Positions 44,965 to 54,884 of a stretch of 64,000 bases of DNA are shown in pieces. This DNA comes from Porphyrobacter sp. ULC335. GTDB lineage: Bacteria; Pseudomonadota; Alphaproteobacteria; Sphingomonadales; Sphingomonadaceae. The notes below the pieces were generated by a model. The model saw only the letters and a program-made list of their open reading frames with translations, was not told the DNA's origin and made no database searches. Position 1 is the stretch's first letter, and each line of letters starts with the position of its first letter. Location of the stretch: positions 434,001 to 498,000 of the forward strand of contig NZ_CP078091.1 in the NCBI RefSeq assembly GCF_025917005.1, written 5' to 3'. The translations under genes were made by a program, and so were the position numbers.

Positions 44965-45807
44965 CTAGGTTCCAAGCACCAATTGTTGCAACCTGAGTTG
45001 TCCGGCGAGCATGCGCCCGTCCTCGCCCGCTTCGCGCCGTTCAGCCAGCGCGGGAGAGCCACGGCGCTTGGCAAGTTTCTCCCCGTCCTCGCCCATCAAC
45101 AGCGGGTGGTGATGCCAGCGCGGCACGGGCAGGCCGAGCAGCGCTTGCAGCGTGCGATGCACATGGCTCGCCGCGAACAGATCGGCCCCGCGTGCCACCA
45201 GCGTCACGGCGTCCGCCGCATCGTCGAGCGTGACGGCGAGATGGTAGCTGGCGGGCAGATCCTTGCGCACCAGCACCACATCGCCGAGGCCCGACAGGTC
45301 GACCGTGACCGGCCCCGCCAGATCGTCCGCCCACACCAGCGGGCCGGTTTCAGCGAGCGCCTTGGCTGCATCGAGCCGCCAAGCTGCGGGGCGGGATGGA
45401 TCAGGCGCGCGATGCTTGCAGGTGCCGGGATAGATTAGCCCCTCAAGCCCCGGCAGCGCTCCCGCCGCTTCGATCTCGGAACGGGTGCAGGTGCAGGGGT
45501 AGAGCAGCCCGCGTGCCTTCAGGTCTGCGGCGGCTTCGGCATAGCTGGCAAGGCGGGTCGATTGCGCGGGCACCTCGTCCCATTCCAGCCCCAGCCATTC
45601 CAGATCGCGGCGGAATTCGTCGGCCAGTTCGGGGCGCGATCTCGGCCCGTCAATATCCTCGATCCGCAGCAGGAACCGCCCGCCCCCGGCCTTCGCCAGA
45701 TCATGCGCGATGATGGCGCTCAATGCATGGCCGAGATGCAGCCACCCGTTGGGGCTCGGCGCGAAACGGGTCACCAGAGGAGGCGCTGCGTTCATCGTGT
45801 CGGCCAT
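44965..45807 (-). CDS. gluQ: Glutamyl-Q tRNA(Asp) synthetase
   Basis: Adds glutamate to queuosine 34 of tRNA-Asp, a truncated paralogue of glutamyl-tRNA synthetase without the anticodon domain. About 280 residues. HIGH-like motif FAPSPNGWLHLGHALSA, the zinc cluster CTCTRSEI…YPGTCKH and the KMSKS-like KLAKRRGS are all visible. Several nearby Met codons leave the start uncertain by a few residues (45819, 45807 or 45795). It is divergent from the HNH gene. Confidence 0.93.
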   Translation of the reverse strand: MADTMNAAPPLVTRFAPSPNGWLHLGHALSAIIAHDLAKAGGGRFLLRIEDIDGPRSRPELADEFRRDLEWLGLEWDEVPAQSTRLASYAEAAADLKARGLLYPCTCTRSEIEAAGALPGLEGLIYPGTCKHRAPDPSRPAAWRLDAAKALAETGPLVWADDLAGPVTVDLSGLGDVVLVRKDLPASYHLAVTLDDAADAVTLVARGADLFAASHVHRTLQALLGLPVPRWHHHPLLMGEDGEKLAKRRGSPALAERREAGEDGRMLAGQLRLQQLVLGT

Positions 45808-45908
45808 GCCACAGGACACAATCTTGCGCTATCCACAGGCTCTCCACAGCGTGTCCCTGTGGATACCCACCCTGTAACGGGTTTGACTCTTTGTCCTGTC
45901 AGGTCAGG

Positions 45909-46547
45909 ATGCAGATCAATCAGGGAGCAACGCTAGCCGTGTTCAATGCCGAACTGATCGAGAAGGTGGCCAAGTTCCGCGGGGTCGATGAAGACCCGAC
46001 GCGCAATCTTTCGGCCTGCCCGGCGCTGGTGCTCAACGCCGATTACACCCCCTTGTCCTATTACCCGCTGAGCCTGTGGCCGTGGCAGACCGCGATCAAG
46101 GCGGTGTTCCTCGACCGGGTGGACATCGTCGCCAGCTATGACCGCGAGGTGCACTCGCCCAGCTTCGACATGAAAATCCCCAGCGTGATCGCGCTGCGGC
46201 AATATGTGAAGCAGAGCGAATTTCCCGCCTTCACCCGCTTCAACGTGTTCCTGCGCGACCGCTTCCAGTGCCAGTATTGCGGCAGCCACGAACATCTGAC
46301 CTTCGACCACGTGACCCCGCGCCGGCTGGGCGGGCGCACCACGTAGGAGAACATCATCACCGCCTGCGCGCCCTGCAATATGAAGAAGGGCGGGCGCACG
46401 CCGAAACAGGCGGGCATGTCGCTGCACAAGGCCCCGATCCGCCCGACCAGCTGGCAGCTGCAACAGCACGGCAAGCTGTTCCCTCCGGGCTACCTGCACG
46501 AAACGTGGCGGGACTGGCTGTACTGGGATGTCGAGCTGGAGGCGTAA
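45909..46547 (+). pseudogene. HNH endonuclease gene interrupted by an in-frame TAG
   Basis: Reads as one 212-codon frame of the small HNH endonuclease family with a TAG at 46344-46346 (codon 146). Upstream of it are CQYCGSHEHLTFDHVTPRRLGG with the His-Asn-type zinc finger and Asp-His core, and downstream ENIITACAPCNMKKGGRTP completes the fold and reads to a TAA at 46545. Relatives usually have Trp (TGG) at that position before ENIITAC, so one G-to-A change explains it. Either a true pseudogene, amber readthrough, or a sequence error. A GTG at 45939 with an AGGGAG site is an alternative start. Confidence 0.85.
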
Positions 46548-46581
46548 CGCCGGGTTACGCTCCACGCTCAAGCCACGGCGT

Positions 46582-47877
46582 TCAGACTGCCTCCACCCGC
46601 GCCAGTCTGGGCGTGAGCAGGTGGATCACCACCACCGCGAGGAAATAGACCACGGTGCAGGCGGCGAATATCACGGTGTAATTGCCCGCAGTCACATCGA
46701 GGATCGCGCCGACCGATGCGGCCATGATCATCCCGCCCACGCCTCCGGCAAAGCCGCCCAGCCCGACCACCGATCCCACCGCGCGCCTCGGGAACATGTC
46801 CGGCGGCAGCGACAGCAGGTTGCACGAGAACGACTGGTGCCCCGCCAGGGCAAGGCCGATAAGCGCCACTGCCGCCCACATATTGTCGAGGCTGGTGACG
46901 AAAAGCAACGGCAGCACGCAGCAGCCTGACACCAGCATGGTCACCTTGCGCGCGAAATTGGCGCTTCGCCCGCCTTGCATCAGCCGCGATGACAGCCAGC
47001 CGCCGCCGATGCTTCCCACATCGGACAGCAGGTACATGATGATCATCGGCAGCAGGATGACCTTCAGATCGACGCCGAAGGTGCTGTCGAAATATTTGGG
47101 CAGCCAGAACAGCATCAGGAACCACACCGGATCGGTCAGGAATTTGGCGCTCGCATAGGCCCAGGTTGAACGATGGCGGGCAATCCGCCCCCAGCCGAGC
47201 TGCTCCACGGGTTCGGGGGGATCATGTTCGATCCAGGCGAGCTCGCCCGCGCTGACCCGTCCGCTCTCGCGCGGGTTGCTGTACAACCACCACCACAGTG
47301 CCAGAAGCGTGACGCCGAACAGCGAGGAGACGATGAACGTCTCGCGCCACCCCAGCCCGAACACGGTCATGAACAAGGCGATCGTCGGTGCGGCAAGGAT
47401 GACGCCGAAGGTGGTGGCGCTGTTGACCCAGCCGATCGCGTAGGAGCGCTCGTTCTGCGGAAACCATTCGCTGCTGGCGCGCACGACCGCGGGGAAATGC
47501 CCGGCCTCGCCCGCGCCGAGCACCATGCGTGCCGCCATGAACCCGGCTATCGAACTGGCAAAGCCGTGCGCCGCATGCCCGAGGGTCCACACGGCGATGG
47601 CGATGGCATAGCCGACCTTCGGCCCGAACCGGTCGATCAGCCCGCCCATCACCAGAAAGCCGAGCGCATAGGCGGCCTGAAAGGCGAGCACGATGTTGCC
47701 GTAGTCGCTCTCGTCCCAGCCAAGCTCGCGGCCCAGATCAGGTGCCAGCAGCCCCAGCATCGTGCGGTCGATGTAATTGACCGTGGTCGCCAGAAACAGC
47801 AGCGCGATGATCGCCCAGCGATACCGTCCGGTCTTGACCGGAGCCCCGCTATCCTGAGTCATTGTAGCCTGATCCAT
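46582..47877 (-). CDS. MFS transporter, hexuronate (ACS) type
   Basis: 431 residues with about 12 membrane helices. The first helix NYIDRTMLGLLAPDLGRELG and the loop GLIDRFGPKVGYAIAIAVWTLG match the anion:cation symporter family, whose bacterial members import glucuronate and galacturonate. The location next to a pectin locus supports hexuronate uptake. I chose MDQATMTQDSGAP as start because the longer frame runs back through the frameshifted esterase gene. Confidence 0.9.
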   Translation of the reverse strand: MDQATMTQDSGAPVKTGRYRWAIIALLFLATTVNYIDRTMLGLLAPDLGRELGWDESDYGNIVLAFQAAYALGFLVMGGLIDRFGPKVGYAIAIAVWTLGHAAHGFASSIAGFMAARMVLGAGEAGHFPAVVRASSEWFPQNERSYAIGWVNSATTFGVILAAPTIALFMTVFGLGWRETFIVSSLFGVTLLALWWWLYSNPRESGRVSAGELAWIEHDPPEPVEQLGWGRIARHRSTWAYASAKFLTDPVWFLMLFWLPKYFDSTFGVDLKVILLPMIIMYLLSDVGSIGGGWLSSRLMQGGRSANFARKVTMLVSGCCVLPLLFVTSLDNMWAAVALIGLALAGHQSFSCNLLSLPPDMFPRRAVGSVVGLGGFAGGVGGMIMAASVGAILDVTAGNYTVIFAACTVVYFLAVVVIHLLTPRLARVEAV

Positions 47878-47992
47878 CGCCTGATCTTTCTGTTGAATCA
47901 CAATGCGGTAAAGCGAAAATCGCGGAATGCGGCCTGCGCGGGCCCTGTTGGTCGCAAAGGTGACGATATGTTCGCAATTGGTGACGCCGCTG

Positions 47993-48980
47993 TCATGCCT
48001 GCCCCTTCGATCGGGCCCAGGCAAGCCAAGCCTCCGGCCAGACGGCAACCGGTTTGCCCGCCGCGCGGCTGATGCCGAAGCCGTGCCCGCCTGCAGCGTA
48101 GAGGTGTGTGTCGACCGCAATACCGCGTGCCTTGATCGCATCGCGCATCGCCAGCGCGTTGCCGACCGGCACGGCGTCATCGTCCTCGGCATGGAGGATA
48201 AAGAAAGGGGGCGCATCCGCCGGGACCTGCTGGTCGGGCGAATGCGCCAGTTCGAGCATCGCAGGGGGGGGCGATGCCTAACAGCCTCTCGCGCGAGCCG
48301 GGGTGGGCAAGACCGGCGCGCATCGAAATCACGGGATAGATCAGCGCCGCCGCATCAGGACGGGCCGGAAGCGCATCGGCGGTATCAAGCGGCGCATAGG
48401 TCCCGTCGGCAAAGCGCGTGGCGAGCGAGGCAGCGACATGACCGCCAGCGGAAAAGCCCATCACGGATACCCGCTGCGGATCAATACGCCACGCGGCGTG
48501 ACTGTGCCGGATCAGGCGCATCGCCCGCTGCGCATCGGCCAGAGCGACATCCGGCCCTGCTGCCCAGCCCTGATGCGGCAGGCGGTAGAACAGCACAAAG
48601 GCGGTGATCCCGCGCGCCGCCAGCCAGCGCGCCATCTCGAAGCCTTCCTTGTCGATCACCACATGGCGGTAGCCCCCGCCCGGCGCGATCAGCACAGCGG
48701 TGCCGTCTGGCCGGGCGGGTCGGAACACCGCCATGCGCGGCCGGGCAATGGCCTGCATGATCCGGTCCGGGCTCGCCGGATTGGTGGACCGTTCGACAAT
48801 CTGTTCCTCGGGCAGCACGCTTGGTGCACCCGGTGCCGTCTCCGGCCAGAGCGCCACCCAATCGTCCGGCTCGATTTGGTTTGCCAAGGCCGCGGCAGAT
48901 GCAGGCGTCGCCGCACGGGCGAGCGCCGGAGCAGCAGCACCAATCCCGATGCCCGCCAAGGCTGTGCGACGATCGATCAA
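47993..48980 (-). pseudogene. Alpha/beta-hydrolase (exported esterase) gene with a frameshift
   Basis: Two consecutive frames together make one esterase. The upstream frame gives a twin-Arg signal (DRRTALAGIGIG), the oxyanion segment APGGGYRHVVIDKEG and nucleophile GFSAGG. The downstream frame (to 47993) gives the acid and His regions (HAEDDDAVPV and AAGGHGFGI). They are joined at an 8-base C-run on the coding strand (48264-48271), where seven C would restore one frame. A TTG at 48980 and an upstream start near 49043 are both possible. Related enzymes are xylan or pectin esterases. Confidence 0.8.
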
Positions 48981-49056
48981 CGGCCCATCCCGGCAAGCAC
49001 AAGGACAAGGCGGCGCTGGCGCGGCCGTGCCGGCCTGGCCCACGCCGCCCGATGGA

Positions 49057-51813
49057 TCACAGCGTGAAACGCGCGCCGATCAGCACCGTCCGTCCGGTGC
49101 GGTGGAAGGTCACCGGACGATCCCCCACGCTGTCGACGAATTGCGGGCGAACCTCGTCCGTAAGGTTGATCCCTTCGATCGTGACGCGGATGTTGTCGGT
49201 AATCGCGTAACTCATCGCGGCGTCGACGTTGAAGGTCGCGCGCGTCCCTTCGATGTCGTTGCCGTTGCGTCCGGGTACGAGGGTGAGGAAGTCGCTGCGA
49301 TAGGCCCCCGAAACGCGGGCGCTGAACTTCTTGTCCTCGTAATAGAGCGTCGTGTTGAACCCGGTCCGCGACAGGCCGGTCAGCTGCTCACGCAGCGGGG
49401 CGTTGGCGGTGCCATAGTTCACGTCGGAATCGAGCAGCGTCACATTGCCGAGGAAGCCGAAGTTCTTCAGCACACCGGGCAGGAAGGTGAAGGGCTGCTG
49501 GTACTGGATCTCGATCCCCTTGAGCTCGCCCCCCTCGCCATTGATGTTGCGCTGGACGATGAAGATGTCATCCGGCTCGGCGGGAGAACCGGCGAGTAAG
49601 CTGTCGGGCAGGCCCAGAGTATTGAAGGGGACCGAGGCCGTCTCGCGGGTCACGAAGGTCGCAATATCCTTGTAGAACACCGCAACAGACAGCAGCGATT
49701 CCGGTGCAAAATACCACTCCACCCCGATATCGAATGAATTGGCGCGGAAGGGATCAAGCTGCGGATTGCCGAAATTGAGGGTCTGCGAAAACGGATTGAG
49801 CGTGCCCCCGGGGGTCAGGCTCGCCAGCGTCGGGCGGGCCATCTGCCGCGCGACATTGGCGCGGATCAGCAATGCGTCGGTCGGCTCGAGCACGACCGAG
49901 ACCGAGGGCAGCCAATCGGTATAGGTGTTGGCGACGGTGACGGTGTTGGTGCTGAGGATGCCGGTCGCGTCCACCTCGGTGCGGACATAGCGCAGACCGG
50001 CCACCGCGCGCAGACCCCATGAGCCGAGCGTCGTGTCGAGCGAGCCTTGCAGGAAGGCTGCGTAATCGTTTTCGACCACCTCGTTGACCGCGCCGTCCTG
50101 CCGCACCAGCGGGAAGTTGCCGGTATAGAGCCCGACCCGCGCGGCGATGGCATCAATATCGGGCACCACCCAGGTCCGGTCATTGCCTGCCGCACCCGGC
50201 GCGCCAGAGGTCATGTTGGCGCGGCCGGATTCGTTCGCAGTCAGGATGAAGGGCTGCACCACAGTGGTCGCGGTCAGCACCCGGTCGCGCCGGGATTCGG
50301 TCGATTCGAAGCCGAACCGCTTGTAGGAACCGCCCGCCTGGACGCTGAAGCTGTCGCTCAGCTCCCAATCGCCTTCGACAGCCAGCGTGCTGAATTCATT
50401 GAGCGTCGATTGCGGGCGATCGCGCACCTCGTTGACGAGGAAGTTCGCCGGGTTGGTGACATCGATATTGTAATCAATGACCGGCGTGTTCGGCCTGCCG
50501 GTGAAGTCGATGGAATAGCCATCGACATTGAGCGCATCGGCGATGATCGTCGTCTGGCGGGCAATGTTGAAATCGGATTCCGAAATGCCGCCCAGCACCC
50601 GCACCTTGAAGCGGTCGGAGAAGCGGTGATCGAGTTCAAGCGTCGCCTGCTTGAACTCGGTCTCCATATCGTCGAGCCGGTTTTCGATCCGCACATCAAC
50701 ATCATCGAAGGTGCCGCGCACAAGGTTACGGGTGGCGGGATCAATTTCGAGCGAGACGACATCGGTCTGGCGGATGCCGTCAGCGGTATTGCGGCTGAAG
50801 GAGATGACCTCGAGAAACTCCTCGCGCCGCGTGCCGGCGAAGCGCGAGTAGAGCAGATCGAGACTGACCGTGGTCCGCTCTGACGGGGCGAACTGGAATG
50901 CGCCGGTGATGCCAAGCCGGTCCTGATCGGATGTCAGCACGCCATAACGCGGGATGCGCGGGAAGAAGGCGGTGGCGGCTTGCGGGAAGGCCGCCTCGTT
51001 CTGGAAGGCGTTGCGCTGCGCGAAGCTCTGCGCGGCCCCGGTGGCGGGCACGGGGTTGCCCGCAAAACGCACGGTGCTGAACCCTTCCTCGACAATGTCA
51101 CGCGGGGTCCAGGCGACCGAGAGGAGCGCGCCAAAGGTCTCCGAATTGTTGGCGTAGCTGGCGAGCGCGGCGATCCGCGGGTTCACCTTGCGCGAGGCAT
51201 CATTGTAGAGCGCCTGCGCCGAACCGGCCAGCGTCAGGCCCGCGCCGTAATCGAGCGGGCGCGAGGTCGCGAGGTCGACCACCGCGCCCAGCGAACCTTC
51301 TTCGGTCGAGGGATTGGGCGACTTCGACACCTTGATGCTGCGGAACAGCTCGGAAGCGAAGGTGTTGAAATCGAAACCGCGCCCGCGGTTGGTGCCGCCC
51401 GATGAATCGGTCGAACCCGTGGTCGACAATGTCTCCATGCCGTTGATGCGCACGCGCGTGAAATCGGGGTTGAGGCCGCGCACGGTGATGGTGCGGCCTT
51501 CGCCATTGTCACGGTCGATCGAGACGCCGGGGATGCGCTGGATCGATTCCGCAAGGTTGAGATCGGGGAAATCGGCAATGTCCTCGGCAAGGATCACGTC
51601 CACGGCGTTGACCGCTTCACGCTTCTGGCCCAGCGCGGCGTTGAGGCTGCCGCGGAAACCGGCAACGACGATCTCGCCGGTGTCGTCTCCATCCTGATCG
51701 GGAGTGGTCACCGAGACCGGAGGCTGGCTTGCTGCGGGCGCGGTCTGCGCGGCCGCAACGGCAGGCATGAAAACGGCGCCGCCCAGCAGCAGGGCGGACT
51801 TCAAACGGAACAT
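49057..51813 (-). CDS. TonB-dependent outer-membrane receptor
   Basis: 918 residues: signal peptide to about 23 (PAVAAA), a plug domain with NAVDVILAEDIADFPDLNLAESIQRIPGVSIDRDNGEGRTITVRGL, then a 22-strand barrel ending in an aromatic C-terminal residue (GARFTL, terminal Leu after Phe-Thr). The plug variant (VILAEDIADFPD) is typical of proteobacterial oligosaccharide receptors. Its promoter region carries two copies of the LacI-type operator found across the locus, and the pectate lyase gene starts on the other side. Uptake of pectin oligomers is inferred. Confidence 0.93.
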   Translation of the reverse strand: MFRLKSALLLGGAVFMPAVAAAQTAPAASQPPVSVTTPDQDGDDTGEIVVAGFRGSLNAALGQKREAVNAVDVILAEDIADFPDLNLAESIQRIPGVSIDRDNGEGRTITVRGLNPDFTRVRINGMETLSTTGSTDSSGGTNRGRGFDFNTFASELFRSIKVSKSPNPSTEEGSLGAVVDLATSRPLDYGAGLTLAGSAQALYNDASRKVNPRIAALASYANNSETFGALLSVAWTPRDIVEEGFSTVRFAGNPVPATGAAQSFAQRNAFQNEAAFPQAATAFFPRIPRYGVLTSDQDRLGITGAFQFAPSERTTVSLDLLYSRFAGTRREEFLEVISFSRNTADGIRQTDVVSLEIDPATRNLVRGTFDDVDVRIENRLDDMETEFKQATLELDHRFSDRFKVRVLGGISESDFNIARQTTIIADALNVDGYSIDFTGRPNTPVIDYNIDVTNPANFLVNEVRDRPQSTLNEFSTLAVEGDWELSDSFSVQAGGSYKRFGFESTESRRDRVLTATTVVQPFILTANESGRANMTSGAPGAAGNDRTWVVPDIDAIAARVGLYTGNFPLVRQDGAVNEVVENDYAAFLQGSLDTTLGSWGLRAVAGLRYVRTEVDATGILSTNTVTVANTYTDWLPSVSVVLEPTDALLIRANVARQMARPTLASLTPGGTLNPFSQTLNFGNPQLDPFRANSFDIGVEWYFAPESLLSVAVFYKDIATFVTRETASVPFNTLGLPDSLLAGSPAEPDDIFIVQRNINGEGGELKGIEIQYQQPFTFLPGVLKNFGFLGNVTLLDSDVNYGTANAPLREQLTGLSRTGFNTTLYYEDKKFSARVSGAYRSDFLTLVPGRNGNDIEGTRATFNVDAAMSYAITDNIRVTIEGINLTDEVRPQFVDSVGDRPVTFHRTGRTVLIGARFTL

Positions 51814-51862
51814 CCCGGAATTCTGTGACACGCAGCCTACTCCCTCTTTAACCCCGAGAGAG

Positions 51863-51876
51863 TGACACCGGTTTCC
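51863..51876. promoter_or_regulatory. LacI-type operator, copy 1
   Basis: TGACACCGGTTTCC, 14 bp, upstream of the TonB receptor gene. The same near-palindrome occurs at 51931, 57330 and 58526. Confidence 0.78.
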
Positions 51877-51930
51877 GCAGCGGTCGGCAAGCGACCGGCG
51901 TAACCCCACCTCTCCCTGATCCCCGATTTT

Positions 51931-51944
51931 GGTAACCGGTGTCA
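51931..51944. promoter_or_regulatory. LacI-type operator, copy 2
   Basis: GGTAACCGGTGTCA, between the divergent TonB-receptor and pectate-lyase genes, about 65 bases before the lyase start. Confidence 0.75.
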
Positions 51945-52009
51945 TTATGGATTGCCATGCCCTGTGGATTCTGTCAAGCAGCCCCTGAGAACTTGGGAGA
52001 GTGACGGAA

Positions 52010-53350
52010 ATGCGCGGATTTTTCGCCAATCTGGCGGCCTTGCTGCTGATCGCTGTGTTCTTGCCGCAACAGGCTTTCGCGCATCCCCAGGACCCGACGC
52101 AGGGCGGCGCGGGCGGCCGGATTATCCGGGTCACCACACTTGCGGCAGACGGGCCCGGGTCCTTGCGCGCCGCGATCAAGGCCAATGGCCCCCGCATCAT
52201 CGTTTTCGAAGTGGCCGGCACAATCGATCTCGGTCGCACCAGCCTCGACATCAACAAGCCCTTCGTCACCATCGCCGGGCAAACCGCGCCCGCGCCGGGC
52301 ATCACGATCATCAAGGGCGGGATCGACATCAAGACCCATGACGTGAAGCTGCAACACATCCGCGTGCTGACCGGCGCCGATGGCCAGCCCAAGCGCAGCG
52401 GGTGGGAGGCCGACGCGCTTTCCACAGTCCGTGCGGCGCGGGTCGTGGTCGAAAACTGCACGTTCCTGTGGGGGATTGACGAGAACATGTCCGCCTCCGG
52501 CCCGCGCTTCACCGGTGCCACGGTGGAGGAATGGCGCGCCGGCACCAGCCGCGACATCGTGTTCCGCCTGAACCTCGCGGCTGAGGGCCTGGCGGATTCC
52601 AGCCATCCCAAGGGCGAACATTCCAAGGGCTCACTGGTGCACGACAATGCCACCGGTATCGTCTTTGATCGCAACATCTGGGCCCATAATGTCGAACGCA
52701 ACCCGCTGGTGAAGGGCGGCGCGCAGGTGCTGATGGTCAACAACCTGATCTACAACCCGCAGCGCCGCGCGGTGCATTACAACCTGATGGACCTCGAATG
52801 GGCGGGCCAGCCCCATGTCACGGGCGAGATCACTGCTGTCGGCAACGTGATGCGCGGGGGTAACGACACCGATCCGGGCCTGCCGTTCCTGATGCTTGGC
52901 GGAGTGGGCGATCTCGCATTTTACGGGCGCGACAATATCGCGGTCGACCGGCTCGATAACCCGCTCCCGCAATTCGGGCGCTACGGCAAGACGCAGGCGA
53001 AGCTGATCGAGGCCGAAGCACCGCTTGCCAGCCTTGACGGCTACCGCATCCTGCCTGCCGAGGACGTCGAGACGACGTTGCTCGCCACTGCCGGGGCGCG
53101 TCCGTGGGATCGCGGCAGCGAGGAACTGCGGGTGCTGTTCTTCATCGCGGAAGGCCGCGGCGAGGTGATCGATGACGAGAGTGAAGTCGGCGGTTATCCC
53201 GTGATCGAGGCGACCGCTGCGCCATTCGTCGAAGCCGACTGGGATCTGGCCACGATGATGCCGAAATCGGGCGCCTATCCCGGCCAGAAGCCCGGCGCGC
53301 AGGAGCATCTTTCACCCCGTGACCGCCAGATGCGGACCGGCAGCAAGTAA
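52010..53350 (+). CDS. Pectate lyase family protein, exported
   Basis: 446 residues with a signal peptide ending in AFA (about residue 24). The opening GGAGGRIIRVTTLAADGPGSLRAAI and IVFEVAGTIDLG are characteristic of PL1-type parallel beta-helix lyases, which cleave polygalacturonate by elimination. Later coils alternate hydrophobic/Asn motifs (NNLIYNPQRRAVHYN) as expected. I chose the ATG at 52010 over the GTG at 52001. Divergent from the TonB receptor gene, with a LacI-type operator in the gap. It converges on the esterase gene with a 10-base gap. Confidence 0.92.
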   Translation: MRGFFANLAALLLIAVFLPQQAFAHPQDPTQGGAGGRIIRVTTLAADGPGSLRAAIKANGPRIIVFEVAGTIDLGRTSLDINKPFVTIAGQTAPAPGITIIKGGIDIKTHDVKLQHIRVLTGADGQPKRSGWEADALSTVRAARVVVENCTFLWGIDENMSASGPRFTGATVEEWRAGTSRDIVFRLNLAAEGLADSSHPKGEHSKGSLVHDNATGIVFDRNIWAHNVERNPLVKGGAQVLMVNNLIYNPQRRAVHYNLMDLEWAGQPHVTGEITAVGNVMRGGNDTDPGLPFLMLGGVGDLAFYGRDNIAVDRLDNPLPQFGRYGKTQAKLIEAEAPLASLDGYRILPAEDVETTLLATAGARPWDRGSEELRVLFFIAEGRGEVIDDESEVGGYPVIEATAAPFVEADWDLATMMPKSGAYPGQKPGAQEHLSPRDRQMRTGSK

Positions 53351-53360
53351 CCGTTGTTAT

Positions 53361-54884
53361 TCAGGTTCCCGGCTGGACGTAAGGCACGCGGGCGAACAGC
53401 TCGCGCTCCCACTGGCGCGGATCGCTGACGACTATGCTCTGCTGATCAAAGATCATCGTCTGGCGTGCGGCCAGATCATAGGCGGGCCAACCGGGATCGC
53501 CGCTGCGGGCGAAGCGGACGAAGGCATCCATCATGGTTGCGCTCATGGCGGCCTGCGCGGGGGTGGCGTCGGGCGTGGTACCGAAGGCCAGTCCGATATC
53601 GTCGGTGTGCCGGGCTTGCTCGAAATCGAGTTGATAGACAAAGGTGTTGCCCCGCCCGTCCCGCGCGCGCGCCTCGGCCTCCTCCACCTGCCCGCGCCAG
53701 CTGCGTGCGGCGGTGACGATGCGGTGGAACAGCTCTACCGGCGCGTCTTCTGGATAGCGGGCACGGAACTGCTCGACCACCCAGCCGGGGTGGATATCGA
53801 CCCGCATCTCGGGTGTGATCCGCTCCGCCAGATTGTCGAAGTCCAACCCTTTCAGAACCTTGCCGTCCGCCGGATAGAAGGCGCGGGTTTCGGCCACGGT
53901 GTTGCCCAGCAGCATGGGAATGTGCGCCGATTGCGGCGGGGCATCGGGCCAGAAGGGGTGGCGCGGCACGTTCCGCATATCCACCACCGGCCCGAAATAG
54001 ACCCTGCCGCCCAGCACCGGATCGGGGGTATCCAGCGCCTGCAACAGGGTGTCGAGAGGGGCCTGGAGGGGGTCTGACCCCGCTCCGAGCGCAGCAAGGA
54101 AGGCCTGCGCACGGCGCGCGGCATTGATCGGACCGGAAGCGGTGACCTGCTGGCCGCTCATCGTGATGGCCTTGTGGAACAGCCCCGCCGCCGCCGGCAT
54201 TGCCATCAGCGTGGCGATCTTTGCACCGCCGCCGGATTGGCCGAACAGCGTGACATTGCCCGGATCGCCGCCAAAACCCGCGATGTTCCGCTGCACCCAT
54301 TCCAGTGCCGCGATCAGATCCAGCTGCCCGGCATTCCCGCTGTCGGGAAAGCGATCAGGCAGATAGAGGTAGCCGAGCGCGTGCAGCCGGTGATTGACCG
54401 TCACCACCACCACATCGCCCCGCGCCGCCAGCGCCGCTCCGTCATTGAGCGGATCGGTGACGCTGCCGCTGGAATAGGCTCCGCCATGGACATAGACCAT
54501 CACCGGCAGGCCCTGCCCTCCTCTTGCCGGAACCCAGACATTCAGGAACAGGCAGTCCTCGGACTGCGGCCGGTAGGCCTTGCCGGGTTGCGGACAGGCC
54601 GGGCCGAAGCCGGGGGCCTGTTCCGCCATCGGCGCGCTTGAGACGACCTGCACCGGAGGCTGAAACCGCGCTGCCCGGGCATAGCGGATGCCGGCGAAGC
54701 GGTGGGCACGCACCGTCACGGGGTCAGCCGGATCGGTGATGAAACTCCCGATATAATGCCCCGAAGGCGCGCGCACTTCCGGCAGGCGGATCACTGTAGC
54801 CCGTCCCGTCACCCCTGCCGCACCGATCATTGCCACTCCGCCCGCCAGCACGGCGCGGCGGGAGAGGCCCTCAGCGGCGGACAT
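53361..54884 (-). CDS. Type-B carboxylesterase, exported
   Basis: 507 residues. A twin-arginine signal (LSRRAVLAGGVAMIG) precedes a carboxylesterase/cholinesterase-type domain with the oxyanion loop VYVHGGAYSSGS, the nucleophile in FGQSGGGAKI (Ser about 208) and Glu and His later. Within a pectin locus, removal of methyl or acetyl esters from pectin is plausible. Its start overlaps the kdgK stop by 14 bases. The substrate is inferred. Confidence 0.9.
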   Translation of the reverse strand: MSAAEGLSRRAVLAGGVAMIGAAGVTGRATVIRLPEVRAPSGHYIGSFITDPADPVTVRAHRFAGIRYARAARFQPPVQVVSSAPMAEQAPGFGPACPQPGKAYRPQSEDCLFLNVWVPARGGQGLPVMVYVHGGAYSSGSVTDPLNDGAALAARGDVVVVTVNHRLHALGYLYLPDRFPDSGNAGQLDLIAALEWVQRNIAGFGGDPGNVTLFGQSGGGAKIATLMAMPAAAGLFHKAITMSGQQVTASGPINAARRAQAFLAALGAGSDPLQAPLDTLLQALDTPDPVLGGRVYFGPVVDMRNVPRHPFWPDAPPQSAHIPMLLGNTVAETRAFYPADGKVLKGLDFDNLAERITPEMRVDIHPGWVVEQFRARYPEDAPVELFHRIVTAARSWRGQVEEAEARARDGRGNTFVYQLDFEQARHTDDIGLAFGTTPDATPAQAAMSATMMDAFVRFARSGDPGWPAYDLAARQTMIFDQQSIVVSDPRQWERELFARVPYVQPGT

